The position numbers and the translations under genes were made by a program. The notes beneath the pieces were generated by a model. That model ran no database searches, was not told where the DNA came from, and was given only the letters and a program-made list of their open reading frames with translations. From Bradyrhizobium niftali (GTDB lineage Bacteria; Pseudomonadota; Alphaproteobacteria; Rhizobiales; Xanthobacteraceae): 64,000 bases of DNA. Positions 1 through 8,606 of the stretch are shown in pieces; the first letter of the stretch is position 1; every line of letters begins with the position of its first letter. The DNA lies in the NCBI RefSeq assembly GCF_004571025.1, contig NZ_SPQT01000002.1, positions 673,247 through 737,246 of the forward strand, in the 5' to 3' direction.

Positions 1-785
1 ACGACTTCGGCCATCGGGCCGTAGACGACACCGCGCGCCGAAACGCCGGTCTGGAGCAGATCAGTGATGTCTTTGATGCTCCAGTCGCCGAGACCTGCCT
101 CGCGGTTGGACGTGAGCGAGGGTGCGTACCAGTTCTGCATCGGGATCAGGCCGCCCTTGAAGGCGTCCGATTGCGAGGTGCCGCCGAGCGCGTTGATCGG
201 CGAATGGCACATGCCGCAATGGCCGAGCCCCTCGACCAGGTAGGCGCCACGATTCCATTCCGCCGATTTCTTGGGGTCCGGCTTGAACTCGCCCTCGCTG
301 AAGAACAGCGTGCGCCAGCCGAGGATCAGCTGACGGTTGTCATAGGGAAAGCGCAGCTCGTGCGGCCTGTTCTTCTGGCTGACCGGCGGGATCGAGCGCA
401 GATAGGCGAAAATCGCGTCGCTGTCGGCGCGCGTGACCTTTGTGTAGGACGCAAACGGCATCGCCGGATAGATCAGCCCGCCATCCGGGAAGCGGCCGTT
501 GTGCATGGTCTTGTAGAAGTCGTCCGCGCTCCACTTGCCGATCCCGGTCTCTGGATCGGGCGTGATGTTGGAGGTGTAGAGCGTGCCGAACGGCGTCGGC
601 ATGGCGCGGCCGCCGGCGAACAGGCGGCCTTCCGGTGCGGTGTGGCACGCGGTGCAGTCGCCGGCGCGGGCGAGATACTCGCCGCGCGCGACGATATCAC
701 CGGTCTTGTCCTTGTCCTGCGCCTGCGCGGCCGTTGTGAACGCGGCGAGAGCGAGGAGCGTGATCGACAGTCTTGAGCCCATCAT
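1..785 (-). CDS. Multi-haem c-type cytochrome, C-terminus outside window
   Basis: This is a periplasmic electron-transfer protein that resembles the membrane-anchored cytochrome subunit of alcohol, gluconate or aldehyde dehydrogenases. The start is a double ATG at 785, followed by a signal peptide of about 20 residues ending AAQAQ. Two haem-binding CxxCH motifs are visible: CTACH about 45 residues in and CGMCH about 190 residues in. Family members usually have about 400-450 residues and a third haem, which would lie beyond the left edge. The diheme cytochrome gene starts just upstream in the same orientation, so the two probably form one operon. The catalytic partner is not in the window, so the substrate is unknown. 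Confidence 0.85.
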   Translation of the reverse strand, partial: MMGSRLSITLLALAAFTTAAQAQDKDKTGDIVARGEYLARAGDCTACHTAPEGRLFAGGRAMPTPFGTLYTSNITPDPETGIGKWSADDFYKTMHNGRFPDGGLIYPAMPFASYTKVTRADSDAIFAYLRSIPPVSQKNRPHELRFPYDNRQLILGWRTLFFSEGEFKPDPKKSAEWNRGAYLVEGLGHCGMCHSPINALGGTSQSDAFKGGLIPMQNWYAPSLTSNREAGLGDWSIKDITDLLQTGVSARGVVYGPMAEV

Positions 786-793
786 CCGCCTCG

Positions 794-1495
794 TCAGTTG
801 GGCTGGCTGCCGCAGCCGAACGGCAGCGCATAGGTGCCTTTCGGCACGGGAGCCGGGTTCGCGGGCGCCGGCCGCGTCGCGAGCCAGGCTGCAACGGCGG
901 TGACGTCGGCCTCGGTCAGATGGCCGGCGACGAGCTGCATGCAGTCGGGCGATCTGGCCGTGCGGGTGCCGTAGCGCCAGGCGCCGAGTTGAGCGCTGAT
1001 GTAAGGCGCGCGCAAGCCGAGCAATCCTGGGATGCCGGGCTGCATCCCCGTCAGTCCTGGACCGTGGCAGCTCACACAGGCCGGAATGTTGCGGCCGGCA
1101 TCGCCGCTCGTCGCAAGCTGCTCGCCCTGCGCCAGCACGTCCTTGCTGACCTCGCTCGGCGCCGGCTGCGGCAGCGGCGGATGCTCGCTGGCAAAGTACT
1201 CCGCCATCGCCTCCAGATACGGATCGGGCAGGAATTCCAGCAGATAGTTCATCGGCGGGTATTTGCGCCGGCCGCTGCGGAAGGCGAGGAGCTGGTTGTA
1301 GAGATAGCCGGCGGGTTTGCCGGCAAGCCGCGGGAAATAGACGTCGCTGGTGCCTTCGCCCTTGTTGCCGTGACAGGGCGTGCAGGCCTCGACCCGCGCC
1401 GCCATCGTATCCGGCGGCTGGTTGGCCGTTTGTGCGGCCGCAGCGTCAATGGCGGCCAGGATGGCAATGGCCAGAGCAGTGGTGCGAGCGAACAA
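794..1495 (-). CDS. Diheme cytochrome c (cytochrome c4-like)
   Basis: This is a periplasmic diheme cytochrome with two CxxCH sites, ACTPCH near the N-terminus and ACVSCH about 110 residues later, arranged like cytochrome c4. I chose a TTG start at 1495: a GGAGG lies about 8 bases upstream, and the protein then begins directly with a signal peptide (FARTTALAIAILAAIDAAAA). The frame is open to an ATG at 1543, but those 16 extra residues do not look like a signal sequence. It ends 8 bases before the start of the downstream multi-haem cytochrome, which indicates co-transcription. It probably passes electrons between a periplasmic dehydrogenase and a terminal oxidase. Confidence 0.82.
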   Translation of the reverse strand: MFARTTALAIAILAAIDAAAAQTANQPPDTMAARVEACTPCHGNKGEGTSDVYFPRLAGKPAGYLYNQLLAFRSGRRKYPPMNYLLEFLPDPYLEAMAEYFASEHPPLPQPAPSEVSKDVLAQGEQLATSGDAGRNIPACVSCHGPGLTGMQPGIPGLLGLRAPYISAQLGAWRYGTRTARSPDCMQLVAGHLTEADVTAVAAWLATRPAPANPAPVPKGTYALPFGCGSQPN

Positions 1496-1812
1496 TTCGT
1501 CGCCCTCCAGAAGGCTGGGCCGGTTGATTCCGGACCACAACATAGAGCGGCATTATTGCGCCAGTATAGTCGCGCGCAAGTTCGGAAGGGAACGATGACG
1601 TTTGGTCGTGCTCTTGCACTGCATATAACGATCGGATTCGACAAGATTTGCGTGCTTTTTGAAAAGCAGCGCAGCATCGCGGTCTCCTGGCACCGCTCGC
1701 CCGAGCCTTGCCCTGTGCTTCCATTCGCCTCGACACCAAACACAGCTGCGTGCAAACGGCGTATATCGCTATTGTGAGGCTAACGGATATTGAGTGACCA
1801 CAGGGATCGACC
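1496..1812. other. Intergenic region between cytochrome and GNAT genes
   Basis: This is the divergent region between the minus-strand cytochromes and the plus-strand acetyltransferase. Open frames cross it but none has a ribosome site or recognisable content. It should hold both promoters; I cannot assign -35/-10 boxes with confidence. Confidence 0.5.
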
Positions 1813-2295
1813 ATGGACGATATCGCACTGACGACTTTCAGGGAGATCGCGGACACCGATTTCGATGACGTGGCCGACGCGCTGATCGAGATGCAGGCTC
1901 ACTATCGCGCCGTCTGCCCTGCACGGGACGTGATCATTGACGGGCTGAGGTCGAGGCCCGCCGGAGCGCGAATTCTGCTCGCTTGTGAGAACGATGAAAT
2001 CGCAGGTCTTGCATGTTTCAGTGCCATCTATCCCGGACCGGGTTTGACGTCAGGCTTCTTCCTGAAGGAGCTCTACGTTCGTCACAACCGGCGCGGAGCT
2101 GGATTGGGAAAACGGCTGATGGCGCGACTGGCCGAAATCGCGCGCCAGGAGGGGCACGATCGCATCGATTGGACTGCCGACGCGGATGACCTGCGGCTTC
2201 AGCACTTCTACGAGATGCTTGGTGGGCGGGCGCTACCGGAGAAGCGGTTCTTCCGGATCGCCGGCGCGAAGCTGAGAGAACTGGCCGAGATGTAG
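1813..2295 (+). CDS. GNAT family N-acetyltransferase
   Basis: This is a 160-residue single-domain GNAT protein that uses acetyl-CoA to acetylate an unknown amine. The acetyl-CoA loop is visible as RHNRRGAGLGKRLM around residues 93-106, preceded by the strand FFLKELYV. The C-terminal part LQHFYEMLGGRALPEKRFFRI is the usual GNAT beta6-beta7 region. The length is normal. It stands alone, with divergent cytochrome genes upstream and a palindromic repeat starting 3 bases after the stop. The substrate cannot be deduced. Confidence 0.85.
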   Translation: MDDIALTTFREIADTDFDDVADALIEMQAHYRAVCPARDVIIDGLRSRPAGARILLACENDEIAGLACFSAIYPGPGLTSGFFLKELYVRHNRRGAGLGKRLMARLAEIARQEGHDRIDWTADADDLRLQHFYEMLGGRALPEKRFFRIAGAKLRELAEM

Positions 2296-2298
2296 ATG

Positions 2299-2413
2299 TG
2301 TAGGGTGGATTAGCGAAGCGTAATCCACCAATTCTGCCGCCGCGGAGACTGAAGAGGTGGATTACGCCATGCGAGCTGCGCTTCGCGCACCCGCAGGGCT
2401 AATCCACCCTACA
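2299..2413. repeat. Palindromic dispersed repeat (GTGGATTA type)
   Basis: The element is bounded by a perfect 15-base inverted repeat: TGTAGGGTGGATTAG at 2299-2313 and its complement at 2399-2413. Inner copies (TAATCCACC at 2321-2329, GGTGGATTACGC from 2356) make a nested structure. From memory, elements with this GTGGATTA core are scattered between genes in Bradyrhizobium genomes. It lies between the convergent GNAT and pncC genes, where its stem could end transcription from both sides. Confidence 0.8.
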
Positions 2414-2423
2414 AGATACGGCA

Positions 2424-3035
2424 TCACCCCCGCGGCGAGCGCGGCGGCCTGCGCTTCGCAGCATGCCTTCGCGGCGAGCGGGTCACACGCGGGCGCAGGC
2501 GGGTTGCCGCGGCGGCGCGGCGCGGCTTGGCCGCGACTTGCGGGCCGCGGGCAAGATCCATCAGCATGCGCAGCGCCTCGACGACGGAACGCTGACGCAC
2601 GGCGCTGCGGCCGATCGCGCCGAAACGATGCTCGCGATGGATGATGCGACCGTCGCGCGCGGCGGCGGCGAAATGGACGAGGCCGACCGGCTTGCCGGGT
2701 GTGGCGCCGCCGGGGCCGGCGATGCCGGTGATGGCGACCGCGAGGTCGACACCGGCGCGCTCCAGCGCGCCGATCGCCATCGCGATTGCGGTCTCCTTGC
2801 TGACGGCGCCGAAATTGGTGAGCGTACCTGCTTCAACGCCGAGCATCGCGCGCTTGGCGTCGTTGGAATAGGTGACGAAGCCGCGGTCGATCACGTCGGA
2901 GGAGCCGGGGATGTCGGTCAGTGCGCCGGCAACGAGCCCGCCGGTGCAGGACTCGGCCGTGGCGATCGTCAGCTTGCGCATCCGGCACAAATCGAGCAGC
3001 GAGCGGGAGAGGGCGCGTGCGTCGCTGCCGCCCAT
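2424..3035 (-). CDS. pncC: Nicotinamide-nucleotide amidohydrolase, CinA C-terminal family
   Basis: The enzyme deamidates nicotinamide mononucleotide to nicotinate mononucleotide in pyridine nucleotide salvage. The domain is complete: TIATAESCTGGLVAGALTD at residues 23-41 holds the catalytic serine, SKETAIAMA is present, and AVAITGIAGPGG around residue 105 is the other signature. The last 38 or so residues form an arginine-rich tail (RRAAAATRLRPRV and on) that stand-alone PncC proteins, usually about 160 residues long, lack. The gene starts 4 bases after the ispDF stop, so it is probably translated from the ispDF message. Confidence 0.92.
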   Translation of the reverse strand: MGGSDARALSRSLLDLCRMRKLTIATAESCTGGLVAGALTDIPGSSDVIDRGFVTYSNDAKRAMLGVEAGTLTNFGAVSKETAIAMAIGALERAGVDLAVAITGIAGPGGATPGKPVGLVHFAAAARDGRIIHREHRFGAIGRSAVRQRSVVEALRMLMDLARGPQVAAKPRRAAAATRLRPRVTRSPRRHAAKRRPPRSPRG

Positions 3036-3039
3036 GATC

Positions 3040-4221
3040 TTACACGCTCCAGGGCAGGCGGATGGTGGCGCTCGCGGTGGCCGCGATGCCTTCCTCGCGG
3101 CCGGTGAAGCCGAGCCGCTCGCTGGTCGTCGCCTTCACCGCGACGCGCGAGATGTCGACACCGGAAATCTCGGCGATGCGCGCGCGCATGGTGTCGCGCA
3201 GCGGGCCGATCTTCGGCCGCTCGCAGATCATCGTCACCTCGAGATTGGCGACGCGGCCGCCGCGCTGGGTGACGCGCTCGATGGCGTATTTCAGGAACTG
3301 GTCGGAGGAGGCCCCCTTCCACTTCGCATCGCTCGGCGGGAAGTGCGAGCCGATGTCGCCGTCGGCCAGCGCGCCGAGGATGGCATCCACCAGCGCATGC
3401 AGGCCGACATCGCCGTCGGAATGGGCCAGGAAACCTTTGCTGTGGGGCACGCGCACGCCGCAGATCATGACGTGGTCGCCTTCGCCGAAGGCGTGCACGT
3501 CGTAGCCCGTGCCGGTCCTGATGTCGCCGAGCTGGGCAGCCAGGCGCGCTTCCTCGCGCACGAAGTCTTCGGGAGTGGTCAGCTTCATGTTGGCAACATC
3601 GCCTTCAAAGGTTGCAACCGTCAATCCCGCCCATTCGGCAATCGCGGCATCATCGGTGAAATCGCAGCGTCCGTCCTTCGCCGCGCGACGATGCGCCTCG
3701 AGGATGACATCGAATCGAAAGGATTGCGGCGTCTGCGCGATCCGCAGGCGGGCCCGGTCCGGCGTGTCCTCGACATTGCCGCTCTCGCCGGTGAGCTTGA
3801 TGGTGTCGGTGACGGGAACGACGGGGATCGCGGCGCCGGTGCGGCTGGCCGCATCGATCGCGCGCGAGATCACGCCTTCCGAGACGAAGGGGCGCGCGGC
3901 GTCGTGGATCAGGACGATGTCGGGCTTGTGCCTTGCCAGCGCTTCGAGACCGGCAAGCACCGAGGCCTGGCGCGTGGCGCCGCCATTGGCCGGCGGCTCG
4001 TGCTTCAATCCTGCGACCGCTACCGTGAACATGGCGCTGTCGTCGGGGTTGACCACCGGCTGCACGGCAAACACATCGGGGTGGCGGCTGAAGGCCTCCA
4101 TGGCGCGATAGATCACGGGCTGGCCGCCGATCTCGCGATATTGCTTCGGCCCGCCGGCGCCTGCGCGCAGGCCGCGACCTGCCGCGACAAGAACGACTGC
4201 GGTGCGCTGTGATTTCGCCAT
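3040..4221 (-). CDS. ispDF: Bifunctional IspD/IspF isoprenoid enzyme
   Basis: The fused protein catalyses two steps of the methylerythritol phosphate pathway: 4-diphosphocytidyl-2C-methyl-D-erythritol synthase (IspD, residues 1 to about 230) and 2C-methyl-D-erythritol 2,4-cyclodiphosphate synthase (IspF, about 231-393). IspD shows [19 protein letters not shown], the CTP-binding glycine-rich loop, and [10 protein letters not shown]. IspF begins [17 protein letters not shown] with the zinc ligands Asp-x-His, followed by [18 protein letters not shown]. The fusion is common in Rhizobiales. I chose ATG at 4221 (MAKSQRT); a TTG three codons upstream at 4230 is possible. It is followed by pncC and divergent from dusB. 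Confidence 0.95.
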   Translation of the reverse strand: MAKSQRTAVVLVAAGRGLRAGAGGPKQYREIGGQPVIYRAMEAFSRHPDVFAVQPVVNPDDSAMFTVAVAGLKHEPPANGGATRQASVLAGLEALARHKPDIVLIHDAARPFVSEGVISRAIDAASRTGAAIPVVPVTDTIKLTGESGNVEDTPDRARLRIAQTPQSFRFDVILEAHRRAAKDGRCDFTDDAAIAEWAGLTVATFEGDVANMKLTTPEDFVREEARLAAQLGDIRTGTGYDVHAFGEGDHVMICGVRVPHSKGFLAHSDGDVGLHALVDAILGALADGDIGSHFPPSDAKWKGASSDQFLKYAIERVTQRGGRVANLEVTMICERPKIGPLRDTMRARIAEISGVDISRVAVKATTSERLGFTGREEGIAATASATIRLPWSV

Positions 4222-4352
4222 AGGACTCAAATACTCAGTTGCTAATGAAAGAGTCGGGAGTGGGTGATTGCCGGCATGCCTCTAGCACGGCAGGCCCGCA
4301 AAAAAAGGGGGTTTCCCCGGATTGTGGGAAACAGCATTTTGCTGCACTGCAC

Positions 4353-4380
4353 TTGAAAGATTTGCAGAACTGTCTAAACT
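4353..4380 (+). promoter_or_regulatory. Candidate sigma-70 promoter of dusB-ntrBC
   Basis: TTGAAA at 4353-4358 and TAAACT at 4375-4380 are separated by 16 bases, close to housekeeping promoter consensus. Transcription would start near 4387. That is exactly at the in-frame ATG of the dusB frame, which supports the downstream GTG start at 4453. This is an inference from sequence only. Confidence 0.4.
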
Positions 4381-4452
4381 GTAGGCATGACGCTTGACTG
4401 CACAAGAATTGTGCGCAAGATAGGTCATGGCAGGTGCGATGAGGCCCTGCGA

Positions 4453-5502
4453 GTGAATGAGACCACTGTGACCGGCCCGGCAGGATCAGGCTCCAAGCCC
4501 TTGAAAATAGGCGATATTGAGGTCGCCACCCCGGTCTTCCTGGCACCGATGTCGGGAGTGACTGACTCGCCCGTCCGGCGGTTGGTCGCCGAGCTTGGGG
4601 CAGGTCTGGTGGTATCCGAAATGACCGCCAGCGATGAGCTCGCCAACGGCCACCGGATGTCCCGGTTGCGCTGCGAAGCGACCGGAATCGGCCCGCATGT
4701 GGTGCAGCTCGCCGGATGCGAGGCGCACTGGATGGCCGAAGGCGCCCGGATCGCCGAGGCCGAGGGCGCCGATATCATCGACATCAACATGGGCTGTCCG
4801 GCCCGCCACGTCACCGGCGGCCAGTCCGGCTCGGCCCTGATGCGCGATCTCGACCATGCCGTCAGCCTGATCGATGCGACGATCGCGGCGGTGAAGGTGC
4901 CGGTGACGCTGAAGATGCGGCTCGGCTGGGACGACCGCAGCCGCAATGCGCCGGAACTGGCGCGGCGCGCGGAAGCCGCCGGCATCAAGCTCGTCACCGT
5001 GCATGGCCGCACCCGCTGCCAGTTCTACAAGGGCGAGGCCGATTGGGATGCGATCCGTGCTGTGCGCGAGGCGATCTCGATTCCGCTCATCGTCAATGGC
5101 GACATCACCTCCTACGAGAAGGCGCTCGCAGCGCTCGAATCCTCCGGCGCCGACGCCGTGATGATCGGCCGCGGCGCGCAGGGCCAGCCCTGGCTGCCCG
5201 GCCAGATCGGCCGTCGCCTGAAGGGCGGGGCGGCGGAAGCCGCGCCGTCACTCGCGACGCAACTCCATTATGTCCGCACGCTTTATGAAGGCGTGTGCGC
5301 GCTCTACGGCCTGCGCGTCGGCCTCAAGCATGCCCGCAAGCATCTCGGCTGGGCGCTCGACGTCGCGGCCGAAGCGAGCCGCGCGCCTGCTGCGAAGCTG
5401 AAATCCTGGCGCCAGACGATTCTGACGTCCGAGGATCCGCGCCTCGTTCACCAGTCACTGCAAGATGCCTTCGACGACTTCGCATGGAGCGCTGCTGCAT
5501 GA
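4453..5502 (+). CDS. dusB: tRNA dihydrouridine synthase DusB (NifR3)
   Basis: This FMN-dependent enzyme reduces uridine to dihydrouridine in the D-loop of tRNA. Signatures are [18 protein letters not shown], the catalytic-loop motif [44 protein letters not shown] and [15 protein letters not shown]. The frame is open to an ATG at 4387, but the first 22 residues from there do not match the family and a good promoter overlaps that codon. I therefore prefer GTG at 4453 with GAGG upstream (349 residues). The stop overlaps the ntrB start as ATGA. The nifR3-ntrBC arrangement is classic in alpha-proteobacteria. Confidence 0.93.
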   Translation: MNETTVTGPAGSGSKPLKIGDIEVATPVFLAPMSGVTDSPVRRLVAELGAGLVVSEMTASDELANGHRMSRLRCEATGIGPHVVQLAGCEAHWMAEGARIAEAEGADIIDINMGCPARHVTGGQSGSALMRDLDHAVSLIDATIAAVKVPVTLKMRLGWDDRSRNAPELARRAEAAGIKLVTVHGRTRCQFYKGEADWDAIRAVREAISIPLIVNGDITSYEKALAALESSGADAVMIGRGAQGQPWLPGQIGRRLKGGAAEAAPSLATQLHYVRTLYEGVCALYGLRVGLKHARKHLGWALDVAAEASRAPAAKLKSWRQTILTSEDPRLVHQSLQDAFDDFAWSAAA

Positions 5503-6674
5503 GCTCAGCCGCTGAACATCGTCGGCCGCTTCCGTCCGACAGCGATGCGATCCTGGACGCGCTTCCCAATCCCGTGCTCATGATCGGGCCGGACGGCAAG
5601 ATCGTCGCCGCCAACATCGCCACCGAAGCTTTCTTCGAGATCTCGACGCAGTTCCTGAAGCGGCAGTCGCTGAAAGAGCTGGTGCCGTTCGGCAGCCCCT
5701 TGCTGGCGCTGATCGACCAGGTGCGCTCGTCGAACTCGCCGGTGAACGAATACAAGGTCGATCTCGGCACGCCCCGCATGGGCGGCGACCGCCAGGTCGA
5801 TCTGCACGTCGCCCCGCTCACGGAGCGGCCCGGCCATATCGTGGTGATGCTGCAGGAGCGCACCATCGCCGACAAGATGGACCGCCAGCTCACCCATCGC
5901 AGCGCCGCGCGCTCGGTGATAGCGCTAGCAGCAATGCTCGCGCATGAGATCAAGAATCCGCTCTCCGGCATCCGCGGCGCGGCGCAGCTGCTGGAGCAGC
6001 AGGCCTCCTCCGAGGACCGCATGCTGACGCGGCTGATTTGCGACGAGGCCGACCGCATCGTGACGCTGGTCGACCGCATGGAGGTGTTCGGCGACGAGCG
6101 CCCCGTGGTGCGCGGCCCGGTCAACATCCATTCGGTGCTCGATCACGTGAAGCGGCTGGCGCAGTCGGGTTTTGCCCGCAACATCCGCTTCATCGAGGAC
6201 TACGATCCCTCGCTGCCGCCGGTGCTGGCGAACCAGGACCAGTTGATCCAGGTGTTCCTCAATCTCGTGAAGAACGCCGCCGAAGCCCTGATCGACGTGC
6301 CCGACGCCGAGATCCAGCTCACCACCGCGTTCCGCCCCGGCGTGCGCCTGTCAGTCCCCGGTCAAAAATCCCGGGTATCGTTGCCGCTCGAATTCTGCGT
6401 GAGGGACAACGGGCCAGGCGTGCCGGACGATCTTCTGCCCAACCTGTTCGATCCCTTCGTGACCACCAAGCAGACCGGCTCGGGTCTGGGCCTTGCGCTT
6501 GTCGCAAAGATCGTCGGCGATCACGGGGGCATCATCGAATGCGAATCTCAGCCGCGCAAAACCACCTTCCGCGTGCTGATGCCGATGTATTCCACATCGG
6601 TCAAACATGCCGATCACAGCAGTCGCGACGGCTCTGCCGGGAAGTCGTCGTCTGCATCACAGGGGGCAAAATGA
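5499..6674 (+). CDS. ntrB: Nitrogen regulation sensor kinase NtrB
   Basis: This is a cytoplasmic two-component histidine kinase that phosphorylates NtrC under nitrogen limitation and acts as a phosphatase when PII signals nitrogen excess. An N-terminal PAS domain (about residues 18-125, starting [15 protein letters not shown]) is followed by the H-box [20 protein letters not shown], then N-box ([14 protein letters not shown]), G1 ([13 protein letters not shown]), F (FDPFVTTK) and G2 (GSGLGLALV). It has 391 residues, as expected, and no membrane segment. ATG at 5499 overlaps the dusB stop, and ntrC follows 9 bases after its own stop. Confidence 0.96.
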   Translation: MSSAAEHRRPLPSDSDAILDALPNPVLMIGPDGKIVAANIATEAFFEISTQFLKRQSLKELVPFGSPLLALIDQVRSSNSPVNEYKVDLGTPRMGGDRQVDLHVAPLTERPGHIVVMLQERTIADKMDRQLTHRSAARSVIALAAMLAHEIKNPLSGIRGAAQLLEQQASSEDRMLTRLICDEADRIVTLVDRMEVFGDERPVVRGPVNIHSVLDHVKRLAQSGFARNIRFIEDYDPSLPPVLANQDQLIQVFLNLVKNAAEALIDVPDAEIQLTTAFRPGVRLSVPGQKSRVSLPLEFCVRDNGPGVPDDLLPNLFDPFVTTKQTGSGLGLALVAKIVGDHGGIIECESQPRKTTFRVLMPMYSTSVKHADHSSRDGSAGKSSSASQGAK

Positions 6675-6683
6675 GGATTAACA

Positions 6684-8126
<1,443 letters not shown>

Positions 8127-8140
8127 TTTTCCGGGACGGT

Positions 8141-8174
8141 GGCTCAGCTCCCCCTACCACAGCGGAGCTGAGCC
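8141..8174 (+). terminator. Hairpin after ntrC, probable transcription end
   Basis: GGCTCAGCTCC at 8141-8151 and its exact complement at 8164-8174 form an 11-bp stem with a 12-base loop. A further GGAC/GTCC pair (8134-8137 with 8176-8179) can extend it. There is no clear T-run, so it may act as a terminator only partly or with Rho. It suggests that ntrYX is transcribed separately from ntrBC. Confidence 0.6.
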
Positions 8175-8290
8175 TGTCCGAATCGCGCTGGCCTTGATGG
8201 CTGACGCGGTGAGCAGAAGTCCGAATTGGACCGAATTGTTCCGCCGGAACATTCAAATTGGTCATTCGACCGCTGGACGCGGCGTCGCAC

Positions 8291-8431
8291 CTATCTGACC
8301 AGGCGGCCTGAAGTCGGCAGCATGGCGACGTCAGCCGGTGCCTGCATGGCGGGGCCGTTGACCAGCAGGTCGGAAGCGACGATCAGCAGCAGAACGGCCG
8401 CGACCATTATCGCGAGAAAGAACCTGTCCAT
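8291..8431 (-). CDS. Small single-span membrane protein, unknown
   Basis: This is a 46-residue ORF antisense to the ntrC-ntrY gap. It reads MDRFFLAIMVAAVLLLIVAS, giving one strong N-terminal transmembrane segment with a positive residue ahead of it, and then a short Ala/Pro-containing periplasmic or cytoplasmic tail. Codons carry G or C at most third positions, as in neighbouring genes. No good ribosome site precedes the ATG; the frame is open upstream. I do not recognise a family. It could be a real small membrane protein or a chance ORF. Confidence 0.45.
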   Translation of the reverse strand: MDRFFLAIMVAAVLLLIVASDLLVNGPAMQAPADVAMLPTSGRLVR

Positions 8432-8606
8432 CCCAGTCAAGCCGGACTGGGCGGATTCCGTTCCCGCTGGCCCGGCATGCCCTGTGGACGCGCCGGTCCG
8501 TCGCGGCGGGGACGCCGCGGAATTGTCGCAATTCGGCAACAATGTGGTAGGAATACATCAGTATCCGCCGCCACCGCGGACCCCGTTTTCAGCACCCATT
8601 GCCGGA

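Noticed and set aside
171..776. Long plus-strand ORF over the left cytochrome gene
   Set aside because: It is the antisense of the cytochrome frame; the minus strand has a signal peptide and two CxxCH motifs.
1688..1712. TGGCAC followed by TTGC, a possible sigma-54 promoter
   Set aside because: The spacing between the two boxes is far too long for a -24/-12 promoter.
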